Notes under the pieces: model-generated
What the model was told of the DNA's origin: nothing
Databases searched by the model: none
The model's input: the letters and a program-made list of their open reading frames with translations, nothing else
Assembly (NCBI GenBank): GCA_902506565.1
Contig: LR732703.1
Span: 3,640,256-3,704,255, forward strand
DNA from: Burkholderiales bacterium 8X
GTDB taxonomy: Bacteria > Pseudomonadota > Gammaproteobacteria > Burkholderiales > Burkholderiaceae_C
Direction of reading: 5' to 3'
Length of the DNA stretch: 64,000 nt
In this document: positions 18,694-27,279 of the stretch, piece by piece
How the letters are laid out: each line of letters begins with the position of its first letter
Position numbering within the stretch: position 1 is the first letter of the stretch
Position numbers and translations under genes: made by a program

Positions 18694-19492
18694 GGCTTTC
18701 TCCTTGATCGCCGGCGGCCGGCCGCACGGCATGGATGAAGAACTCGCGATTGCCATCGCCGCCCGCGATCGGGCTCTCGAACCAGGCCACGACCCCGAGC
18801 CCGAGCGAGCCGCAGGCTTCGTGCAGGCGCCGTTCGACGACCGCGTAGAGCGCCGCATCGCGCACGATGCCGCCCTTGCCGACCTGCCCCGGCTGCAATT
18901 CGAACTGCGGCTTGACCAGGAGGAGCAATTCGCCGCCGGAGGCCATGAAAGGCACCACCGCCGGAAGAACCAGCGTCGACGAGATGAAGGACAGATCGCC
19001 CACCACCAGGTCGAAGGGTTCGACCGGGGCTTTTCGATCGTCTTCGTCGATGGCTGCGGGCAGCAGGTCCGCGGCCGACAGCGAGCGTGCATTGACCTTC
19101 TCGAAAGCCTGCACCCTGTCGTCGGCACGCAGCCTGGCATGCAGCTGGCCCTGACCGACATCGACACCCACCACCTGCCTCGCGCCGTGCTGCAGCAGGC
19201 AATCGGTGAAGCCGCCGGTCGACTGGCCGACGTCCAGGCAGCGCCTGCCGGTCGGATCGACTCCGCTCGCCACCAATGCGCCTTCCAGCTTGAGACCGCC
19301 GCGCGACACGTAGCGGGCCTCGGCATCGTCGACCAGCTCGACCTTGGCATCGACCGGGATGTCGTCCCGGTTCCGGGTCACGCTGCGCCAGGCTGCGCCG
19401 TCGAACCAGCGCAAGCCGCCCGCGATCAGGCGAACGGCCTGCGAGCGAGACGCGGCAAGCCCGCGTTCGACGAGCAATTGATCGGCACGCAA
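18671..19492 (-). CDS. tlyA: TlyA-family rRNA 2'-O-methyltransferase (RNA methyltransferase with S4 domain)
   Basis: 273 residues from TTG 19492 (RADQLLVERGLAASRSQAVRLI), an S4 RNA-binding domain. It is followed by the FtsJ-like methyltransferase fold: SRGGLKLEGAL, CLDVGQSTGGFTDCLLQ for SAM binding, FDLVVGDLSFIS, and LLVKPQFEL. TlyA proteins methylate 16S/23S rRNA ribose and are linked to capreomycin sensitivity in other genera. The start is 22 bp after ahcY, without a strong ribosome site, and the end overlaps metF by 23 bp. A SAM user inside the methyl-cycle operon is notable. Confidence 0.88.
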   Translation of the reverse strand: MRADQLLVERGLAASRSQAVRLIAGGLRWFDGAAWRSVTRNRDDIPVDAKVELVDDAEARYVSRGGLKLEGALVASGVDPTGRRCLDVGQSTGGFTDCLLQHGARQVVGVDVGQGQLHARLRADDRVQAFEKVNARSLSAADLLPAAIDEDDRKAPVEPFDLVVGDLSFISSTLVLPAVVPFMASGGELLLLVKPQFELQPGQVGKGGIVRDAALYAVVERRLHEACGSLGLGVVAWFESPIAGGDGNREFFIHAVRPAAGDQGESRGASDQL

Positions 19493-19514
19493 ACCAGGGT
19501 TCGCCCGGTCGGGC

Positions 19515-20975
<1,461 letters not shown>

Positions 20976-21053
20976 GAGGACTCCAAAGCAAGTTTGAAAG
21001 ATGCCACTGCGTTCTGGGGGATGACCGGGACAGGACTCACCGCGACGAAAACA

Positions 21054-21124
21054 GCGGGTGAGCGTGGTTGCGATGGGTTCCGAGCCTCACGCCTGATGGC
21101 GCTGCAACGCTCCTCGGAACCCGC
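21054..21124 (-). promoter_or_regulatory. S-adenosylhomocysteine (SAH) riboswitch
   Basis: Reading the minus strand, GGGTTCCGAG (21122-21113) pairs perfectly with CTCGGAACCC (21084-21075) as P1. Inside it GCGCC-ATCA-GGCGT makes the second hairpin. The 3' part ACGCTCACC (around 21066-21056) can pair back with GGAGCGT just after the first P1 strand, the LL-type pseudoknot. These conserved segments (CCGAGGAGCG, AGGCTCGG, CGCTCACC) match the known SAH riboswitch of ahcY operons in beta-proteobacteria. The element ends about 80 nt before the ahcY ATG. Binding of SAH would raise ahcY-tlyA-metF expression. Confidence 0.93.
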
Positions 21125-21197
21125 GATTTTAGCGCAGCGAGGATGCAGCGCACCCACCGGGGCAGCGATGCCCCGGCCGATCGTCGGCCAGACCGAC

Positions 21198-22202
21198 TCA
21201 GCGCGCGTGACGCATGCCGCCGCTGATGCTCCGGCCTTCCTGCACGGGTCGATGGATCGAGCCCGGCCCGCTGGGCGCCGGCGGCGGCTCTTCCATCTGC
21301 GCCTTCTGCGAGAGATCGGCCGAGGCGCGCTCGGTCAGGTCGGGAAACAGGCGATGGTTCGCGGTCGATACGCCGGCCTTCCAACCGACTGGCAGTTCCT
21401 CGCGCGGATTGACCGAGACCCACACGATCGCATCGACCACCTTCTCGGGCGGATCGAGCAGCACCATGTTCGGCTGCCGGCCGCTGTAGTTGCCGGCATG
21501 CGCGAAGAAGGGCGTGTCCGCCGCCCACGGCATGACCGTGACGACCTGCACATCCGCAAGGCGCGCAAGTCGCAGCTCTTCGTTCAAGGTTCGTCCGAGG
21601 CTCAGCACCGCTGCCTTGGTCGCCGCGTACGAAGCCTGGTAGGCGAGCGGCACCTCGCTTTCGACCGAGCCGATGTTGACCAGCGTGCCGCTGCCTTGCT
21701 TCCGGAATTGCCGCAAGGCCAGGTGGCTGCCGTGGATGACGCCCTTGAGATTCACGTCCACCAGGCGCGAATGGTCCTCGACCGGAATGTCCTCGAAGCG
21801 GCCGATCGCGCCCACGCCCGCGTTGTTGATCCAGACGTCGACCCGTCCGAAGCGCGCCAGAGCCGCCGACATCAGGCGGTCCATGTCGCCTGGACGCGCC
21901 ACGTCGGTGGTGACCACCAGCGCCTGCCCTCCGGCGGCTCGCACCCGTCCGGCCACTTCCTCCAGCAACTCGGTCCGGCGCGCGGCGAGCACCACGTTGG
22001 CGCGCGCCGTGCCCAGCCGCTCCGCCACGCCGCGGCCGAAGCCGCTCGAAGCGCCGGTCACGACATAGGTCTTGCCCTCGATGCGCGCGAGGTCGGCCGT
22101 TCGCAGTTCGGGCGACAGGCTGCAGGCGCTCAGCAAGGCGACCAGCGCCAGCAGCATCCATGATCTCAAAGACTTGGTCGCAATCAAGCGGATCGACTTC
22201 AT
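21198..22202 (-). CDS. short-chain dehydrogenase/reductase with a lipoprotein-type signal
   Basis: 334 residues from ATG 22202 with AAGGAG 8-9 bp upstream. The first 27 residues read as a lipoprotein signal (basic start, WMLLALVALLSAC, lipobox LSAC). A classical SDR follows: TYVVTGASSGFGRGVAE for the dinucleotide, NNAGVGAIGRF, the GSVES serine region and catalytic YAATK, with VNLKGVIHG between them. The C-terminal 60 residues are Pro/Ser-rich and hydrophilic. If lipidated, the enzyme would sit outside the cytoplasm where NAD(P) is scarce, which is unusual. The substrate is unknown. Its nearest upstream neighbour is hipA, 130 bp away. Confidence 0.82.
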   Translation of the reverse strand: MKSIRLIATKSLRSWMLLALVALLSACSLSPELRTADLARIEGKTYVVTGASSGFGRGVAERLGTARANVVLAARRTELLEEVAGRVRAAGGQALVVTTDVARPGDMDRLMSAALARFGRVDVWINNAGVGAIGRFEDIPVEDHSRLVDVNLKGVIHGSHLALRQFRKQGSGTLVNIGSVESEVPLAYQASYAATKAAVLSLGRTLNEELRLARLADVQVVTVMPWAADTPFFAHAGNYSGRQPNMVLLDPPEKVVDAIVWVSVNPREELPVGWKAGVSTANHRLFPDLTERASADLSQKAQMEEPPPAPSGPGSIHRPVQEGRSISGGMRHAR

Positions 22203-22332
22203 GGCACAACTCCTTCGGTGACCAATGAAGTCTGGCAAGCGGCATGCCGAGCCTCGCCCGACCCGACGGGCTCGAAGAACGAAGCCCGTGCAAGCAGGGC
22301 CCGCGGGGCTCGATCCACCTGTGTCGCGCCTC

Positions 22333-23610
22333 TCAGCTCGCTGTGCCGGACTGCCGGAAGCCTTCGTATGCGATTGCTCCCGCGATACGGTCGCAATCAG
22401 CTGGCGTGATGCCTGCTGCGCGTGCCACGCCGAACCATTCCGCTTTGACTTGTGCTTCCATCGCATCGACGATGGCGGCGGCCTGATCTCTCTCCAGTAG
22501 AAAGCGCACGCTTTGCGAGAGGAGGTTCTCCGCGTTCGCAAATCGGCCCGCATCGCCGCATTCCATCGCGAGATCGCGTCGTGACACGCTCACCGGCACG
22601 GCAGGCGTGAGGTCATAGGCTGGCGAGAGATTCCAGGCTTTCTCTTTGGCAATGAGAGCGTGGTTGCGAGGGTGATCATCGATGTTGGAGATCAGCGCGT
22701 TGAAGCACATGCGCCTGAATAGCTCCGCGGCGTTCCGCGCCGGATCAACACAGGCGCGGCGCAGCTCTTCGGCAAGCCGTACGTAGGACCAATGGTCTCG
22801 GGCTTGCGGCGCGTCATCGGCCCGCAGCAAAGTCAGCGCACTGATCATGCGCGCGCGCTCATAGCCGGCATTCGTTTTTTCACGGTCGAAGCGCTTGACC
22901 AGCAGCACGTCGCGGCCGGCAACACTGACGACGCGGCTCTCGGCTGTCGTCAGCCCGCAAGTGCGCGCAAGCACCAACATCGCATGCTCGACGCGCGCGT
23001 TGTTCCAAAGGTCCGTCGGGACGTTGAACTTGGCAATCCACAGGCCGACCTCGTCCTCGACCACAGCCTTCGGACGCGCGCCGCCCATGGATGTTCCCAC
23101 CATCAGCAGGTCGTTAATCTGTCCTTCCGTGGCGCCTGCAGGCGGCTCCTCGTTCGCCAGGATGGCATCTGCCGTGGCCTGGACCTGCGCAAGTTCCAGC
23201 GTTTGATTGAAAGCGCGCCGGGGAGCAGGAGGAACTTGGTCGAGACCAAAACCCAGTGCGCCAGCACGGTCGTCCGGCGAGTAGAGCAGGTAGTCGAGCT
23301 CACCCACTTGTGTCGCACCGAGATGCCGCTGAATGACGCGCCGGCCCCAATAGTCAGGGCTTGCATCTCTGAGCGCGCCAAATACGCCGTTGAGCGCTGT
23401 GGTCGTGAAGGTTCGATCCGTCAGCTTGAGTTCGACCGGATCGAGCGGCACTGCGTCGGCCCGCGCAAGATAGCTTCGCCCGTAGACAAAGCGTCCTTCA
23501 GCGACGCCGCGCCGATTGCTGTCGAGCGCAAACCGACCGGCCGTGATGGGCTCGGTCGATCCGGGCAGGGTGATGTATACGAAACATTCGCTTTGCCGTT
23601 CAGAAGTCAT
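22333..23610 (-). CDS. hipA: HipA-family serine/threonine kinase toxin
   Basis: 425 residues. An N-subdomain-1 like start (FVYITLPGSTEPITAGRF) is followed by the kinase fold: MVGTSMGGARPKAVVED is the phosphate-binding loop, VLLVKRFDRE follows, and the catalytic FNALISNIDDHPRNHALI and metal-binding SPAYDLTP are intact. HipA kinases phosphorylate aminoacyl-tRNA synthetases and arrest growth. It overlaps the upstream antitoxin-like hipB by 11 bp, the typical layout of the module. No inactivating change is visible. Confidence 0.9.
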   Translation of the reverse strand: MTSERQSECFVYITLPGSTEPITAGRFALDSNRRGVAEGRFVYGRSYLARADAVPLDPVELKLTDRTFTTTALNGVFGALRDASPDYWGRRVIQRHLGATQVGELDYLLYSPDDRAGALGFGLDQVPPAPRRAFNQTLELAQVQATADAILANEEPPAGATEGQINDLLMVGTSMGGARPKAVVEDEVGLWIAKFNVPTDLWNNARVEHAMLVLARTCGLTTAESRVVSVAGRDVLLVKRFDREKTNAGYERARMISALTLLRADDAPQARDHWSYVRLAEELRRACVDPARNAAELFRRMCFNALISNIDDHPRNHALIAKEKAWNLSPAYDLTPAVPVSVSRRDLAMECGDAGRFANAENLLSQSVRFLLERDQAAAIVDAMEAQVKAEWFGVARAAGITPADCDRIAGAIAYEGFRQSGTAS

Positions 23611-23941
23611 TGCTCAGCTCGGTCTTCGCTCGCGCGCGGGATCTTTCCGCAGACAAGGCGAGCGTCTGCCCTTCAGCGTCCCTTTCGGGGGTTGCAACTT
23701 CATCGAGTTGAGGCAGCAGATCCAGTGCCCACAGCATGGCCGTGTAGACGGCGATCGTCGTGGACGGCTTGCCCTTTTCGGCGTCGCCGACGGCACGAGG
23801 TCCGGTGCCAATCTTGCCGGCCAAGTCCTCGATGGTCATGTTCCGGCGCAGCCGCGCAGTGCGCAGGTCGGCACCAAGGCGTTTCAGCGACTGCTCCACG
23901 GCGTATGGGGGTGCGGCCAGTAGTTTGTTGCGCGCGGTCAT
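23600..23941 (-). CDS. hipB: HipB-like XRE antitoxin/regulator
   Basis: 113 residues from ATG 23941, with GGAGAGG about 4-8 bp upstream; a TTG seven codons earlier is less likely. The helix-turn-helix covers roughly residues 18-75 (LGADLRTARLRRNMTIEDLAGKIGTGPRAVGDAEKG). The remainder includes the Leu-rich AMLWALDLLPQLDEV. It should neutralise HipA and repress the operon. It overlaps hipA by 11 bp. Candidate operator palindromes lie 57-88 bp upstream of its start. Confidence 0.85.
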   Translation of the reverse strand: MTARNKLLAAPPYAVEQSLKRLGADLRTARLRRNMTIEDLAGKIGTGPRAVGDAEKGKPSTTIAVYTAMLWALDLLPQLDEVATPERDAEGQTLALSAERSRARAKTELSNDF

Positions 23942-23997
23942 GACCTCTCCATTCACATGCAAAGTAGCATCAATGCGGATCGCTTACAAGGAAAAGC

Positions 23998-24029
23998 GCT
24001 CTTAAGAGCTTATTATCCCCTTTAAAAGG
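23998..24029. promoter_or_regulatory. two short palindromes upstream of hipB, possible operators
   Basis: GCTCTTAAGAGC (23998-24009) is a perfect 12-bp palindrome, and CCTTTAAAAGG (24019-24029) an 11-bp one. They are separated by an AT-rich stretch unlike the GC-rich surroundings. Their place before hipB suits autorepression by HipB, but the sequence does not match the E. coli TATCC-N8-GGATA operator. They could instead serve prfC, 142 bp to the right. Confidence 0.35.
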
Positions 24030-24170
24030 CTTTGAAGAGCAGGTCTGACCTTTAGTTCGCCGCCGCAAATGACATGGTGAGGGACAATAGCCGTCGAGGC
24101 GCGGAGTGCCTTCACCTTTTTCCGACGCAGCTGCCTGAACGGTTGCGAACACACCAGAGTATTCAGATCT

Positions 24171-25811
24171 ATGTCGTCGAACCGCGAATTCCTTGCTGAG
24201 ACAAGGCGCAGGCGTACCTTCGCCATCATTTCCCACCCCGACGCCGGCAAGACCACCCTCACCGAAAAGCTGCTGCTGTTCTCCGGCGCGATCCAGATCG
24301 CAGGCTCCGTCAAGGCGCGCAAGGCCACTCGACATGCGACCTCCGACTGGATGGAAATCGAGAAGCAGCGCGGCATCTCGGTCGCCAGCTCGGTGATGCA
24401 GATGGTCTACCGGGACCACGTCATCAACCTGCTCGATACGCCCGGCCACAAGGACTTTTCCGAAGACACCTACCGGGTGCTCACCGCGGTCGATTCGGCC
24501 CTGATGGTGATCGACGCGGCCAACGGCGTCGAAGCGCAGACCCGCCGCCTGATCGAGGTCTGCCGCCAGCGCGACACGCCCATCATCACCTTCGTCAACA
24601 AGATGGACCGCGAAGTGCGCGAGCCGCTCGAGCTGCTCGACGAGATCGAGCGCGAACTCGGCATGCCCTGCGTGCCGATGACCTGGCCGGTCGGCCAGGG
24701 CAAGAGCTTCGGCGGCATCGTCAACCTGCGCACGCAGGCGATGACGGTGTTCGAATCCGGCAGCGAGCGCCTGCCGCAGGACTTCGAGGTGATGCCGCTT
24801 TCCGAGCAGGCTGCGCTGGTCGCACGCTTCGGCCATGAATTCGAGACCGCGAAGGAAAGCATGGAACTCGCCACCGGTGCCTCGCCCAGCTGGGATCGCG
24901 AGGCCTTCCTTGCCGGCAAGCAGACCCCGGTCTTCTTCGGCTCCGGCGTCAACAACTTCGGCGTGATGGAAGTGCTCGATGCGCTGGTCGACCTGGCTCC
25001 GCCGCCGCAGCCGCGCATCAGCACCACGCTGGTCAACCGGCAGCCGCAGGTCAGGGAGATCCAGCCGGCCGACCCGGATTTCGCCGGGGTGGTGTTCAAG
25101 GTGCAGGCCAACATGGACGCCAACCACCGCGACCGGATCGCCTTCGTGCGCATGGCATCCGGCAAGTACACCCCGGGCATGAAGCTGCGCGTGCAGCGCA
25201 CCGCCAAGGAACTGCGGCCGACCAGCGTGGTGACCTTCATGAGCCAGCGCCGCGAGGCGGTCAACGAAGCCTATGCAGGCGACATCGTCGGTTTCACCAC
25301 GCACGGCGGCGTGCAGCTCGGCGACACCATCACCGATGGCGCATCGCTCCAGTTCACCGGCCTTCCCTTCTTCGCGCCCGAACTCTTCATGACCGTGATC
25401 CTGAAGAATCCGCTGCGCACCAAGCAGCTGCAGCAAGGCTTGGCGCAACTCGGCGAAGAAGGCGCCATCCAGGTCTTCAAGCCCGAGATCGGCGGACCGA
25501 TGCTGCTCGGCGCGGTCGGCCAGCTGCAGTTCGAAGTGGTGCAGCACCGGCTCAAGACCGAGTACGACGCCGATGTGCGGCTCGAAGGCTGCCAATACAC
25601 CGGCGCCCGCTGGATCACGGCCGACACACCGGCCGAGCTGCGGACCTTCGTCGACGCCTATCCGGCCCGCATGGCGAAGGACGCTGCGGACACGCTCGCG
25701 TTCCTGTGTACCTCGCCCTACGACGTGCGGCTCGCGCAGGAGCGCTTCCCGAAGATCCATTTCCATCCGCTGCGCGAGCACGCCGGCCTCTCGCTCCAGA
25801 CTGCGCAGTGA
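24171..25811 (+). CDS. prfC: peptide chain release factor 3
   Basis: 546 residues. A translational GTPase: AIISHPDAGKTTLTEKLLL (G1), RGISVASSVMQM (G2 region), NLLDTPGHKDFSEDTYR (G3), TFVNKMDREVREP (G4). The RF3-specific SVKARKATRHATSDWMEIE follows G1. Domain II and the C-terminal domain (VGQLQFEVVQHRLKTEY) are complete. RF3 removes RF1/RF2 from the ribosome after peptide release. Its stop overlaps a possible GTG start of the HAD phosphatase gene. Confidence 0.97.
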   Translation: MSSNREFLAETRRRRTFAIISHPDAGKTTLTEKLLLFSGAIQIAGSVKARKATRHATSDWMEIEKQRGISVASSVMQMVYRDHVINLLDTPGHKDFSEDTYRVLTAVDSALMVIDAANGVEAQTRRLIEVCRQRDTPIITFVNKMDREVREPLELLDEIERELGMPCVPMTWPVGQGKSFGGIVNLRTQAMTVFESGSERLPQDFEVMPLSEQAALVARFGHEFETAKESMELATGASPSWDREAFLAGKQTPVFFGSGVNNFGVMEVLDALVDLAPPPQPRISTTLVNRQPQVREIQPADPDFAGVVFKVQANMDANHRDRIAFVRMASGKYTPGMKLRVQRTAKELRPTSVVTFMSQRREAVNEAYAGDIVGFTTHGGVQLGDTITDGASLQFTGLPFFAPELFMTVILKNPLRTKQLQQGLAQLGEEGAIQVFKPEIGGPMLLGAVGQLQFEVVQHRLKTEYDADVRLEGCQYTGARWITADTPAELRTFVDAYPARMAKDAADTLAFLCTSPYDVRLAQERFPKIHFHPLREHAGLSLQTAQ

Positions 25812-25831
25812 GACAGTCCGCGTCCGCGACG

Positions 25832-26629
25832 ATGAAGCCGCTTGCGCAATGGCCGATCGCGGCCCGCCGAAACCTGGTCGGCGTATTCACCGACATCGAC
25901 GACACGCTCACCACCGAAGGAGCGATCACGCCGGATGCGCTGGCCGCCATGGGAGAGTTGCATTCAGCCGGGCTGGCGCTGGTCGCCATCACCGGGCGCC
26001 CGGTCGGCTGGAGCGAGCCGTTCGCGCGCAGCTGGCCGCTCGATGCGATCGTGGCCGAGAACGGCGCGGTTGCGCTGCTGCGAGATGCCGGCGGAAAGAT
26101 CGAGAAGCGCTATCGGCAGGATGCCGAGACCCGCGCGCGCAACTACGGTCGGATGCAGGCGGTGCTCGCGCGCATCGAGCGCGAAATTCCGGGCGCTCGC
26201 AGGGCCACCGACTCGGACGGCCGTGAATGCGACATCGCGATCGACCACAGCGAATTCACGCGCCTGCCCGACGCGACCATCGACGGCGTCGCGACCTTGA
26301 TGCGGGACGAGGGCATGCATGCCACCGTGAGCAGCATCCATGTCAACGGCTGGTTCGGCGACCACAACAAGCTGGTGGGCGCGCGCTGGATCGTCCAGGA
26401 GCTCTGGCAGCGGGTGCTCGACCACGAGATGGCCCGCTGGGCCTACGTCGGCGACTCGACCAACGACGCGCTGATGTTCCGCCACTTCGAGCACAGCATC
26501 GGCGTTGCGAACGTGCGGCGCTTCGAAGGTGCGCTCTCCCATCTTCCGGTGTATGTCACGGAGGCCGAACGCGGCGCCGGATTCGCCGAGGTGGCAGCCG
26601 CCCTGCGGCAAGCGGCCGTCGCGCGATAG
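25832..26629 (+). CDS. HAD-superfamily (IIB) phosphatase, mannosyl-3-phosphoglycerate/sucrose-phosphate phosphatase-like
   Basis: 265 residues from ATG 25832; an in-frame GTG at 25808 would overlap the prfC stop (GTGA) and is an alternative. Motif I is FTDIDDTLTTEG with both catalytic aspartates, motif II is the TGRPVG threonine, and motif IV is YVGDSTNDALMF. The middle is a C2B-type cap. Such enzymes dephosphorylate sugar phosphates; HVNGWFGDHNKLVGARW resembles the mannosyl-3-phosphoglycerate phosphatase branch. The substrate is not determined. It probably shares the prfC transcript. Confidence 0.82.
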   Translation: MKPLAQWPIAARRNLVGVFTDIDDTLTTEGAITPDALAAMGELHSAGLALVAITGRPVGWSEPFARSWPLDAIVAENGAVALLRDAGGKIEKRYRQDAETRARNYGRMQAVLARIEREIPGARRATDSDGRECDIAIDHSEFTRLPDATIDGVATLMRDEGMHATVSSIHVNGWFGDHNKLVGARWIVQELWQRVLDHEMARWAYVGDSTNDALMFRHFEHSIGVANVRRFEGALSHLPVYVTEAERGAGFAEVAAALRQAAVAR

Positions 26630-26775
26630 ACGCAGCACAGCCGCGGCAGGAGGCCGGGCTCGGGCCGATGCCCGAAGCATGAGGCCGCATCTTTCGCCAA
26701 CTGACGGAACCCGCGAAGGCCATCGGTTACCCATGCAGACACGCGTCGTGCGTCAACCTGCAGGAGAACCAGGCC

Positions 26776-27279
26776 ATGTCCCAATCGATCGACCGCTTCG
26801 TCTATCTCGTCGAAGACCTCTGCGAACATTTCGGGGATCCAGCCCCGGACTTGGACCTCGACGAAGAGGGCCCCGTCGCCCTCCAGATCGAGCGCGACGG
26901 CATCACCTTGATGCTGGTGCATCAGCCGATGGTGGACCCGGATCATCTGACGATCCTTCATCCGCTGGACCCGTTGCAAGAGAACGTCGATGCCGTCCAT
27001 CGACGTGCACTCGAACTCAATCAACTCGGCTTTCTGTGCGGCGCCTCGACCGCGCTCGGGATCGAACCGGTGTCCGGCCGCATGACGCTGCTGCACCGGG
27101 AAGCGATCTACGCCATGAGCGGCCCGCAGCTCGCCCGGACCATCGAGAAGGTGCAACAGGTTGCCCGGGCGTGGAACGAAGGCTACTTCCTGCAAGGCGA
27201 TGCCGCGCCGCTGGGCCTCGACACGGGCGAGACGGCAGGCGCCGCGCTGCAAGAGGAGGCATCCCATGGACGAGACTGA
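26776..27279 (+). CDS. CesT-like type III secretion chaperone
   Basis: 167 residues, acidic. The pattern fits the CesT fold: helix FVYLVEDLCEHFG; strands DLDLDEEGPVALQIERDGITLMLVHQP and LTILHPLDPL; helix HRRALELNQLGFL; then GIEPVSGRMTLLHREAIYAMSGPQLARTIEKVQQVARAW, the usual late strand and final helix. Class I chaperones bind one secreted effector, usually encoded next door. Here the next gene begins 14 bp before this one ends, with its ribosome site inside this gene. No secretion apparatus genes are in the window. The assignment rests on pattern only. Confidence 0.68.
   Translation: MSQSIDRFVYLVEDLCEHFGDPAPDLDLDEEGPVALQIERDGITLMLVHQPMVDPDHLTILHPLDPLQENVDAVHRRALELNQLGFLCGASTALGIEPVSGRMTLLHREAIYAMSGPQLARTIEKVQQVARAWNEGYFLQGDAAPLGLDTGETAGAALQEEASHGRD

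Noticed and set aside
26693..26717. TTCGC-N15-GCGAA upstream of the chaperone gene, recalling the PIP box of hrp regulons
   Set aside because: The second half is inverted; PIP boxes are direct repeats (TTCGC-N15-TTCGC). It may be chance in GC-rich DNA.
26706..26737. GGAACC ... CCATGCA resembling a HrpL-type promoter before the chaperone gene
   Set aside because: The spacer is 19 bp instead of about 15-17 and the second block has CCAT in place of CCAC, so the match is too weak to report as a feature.
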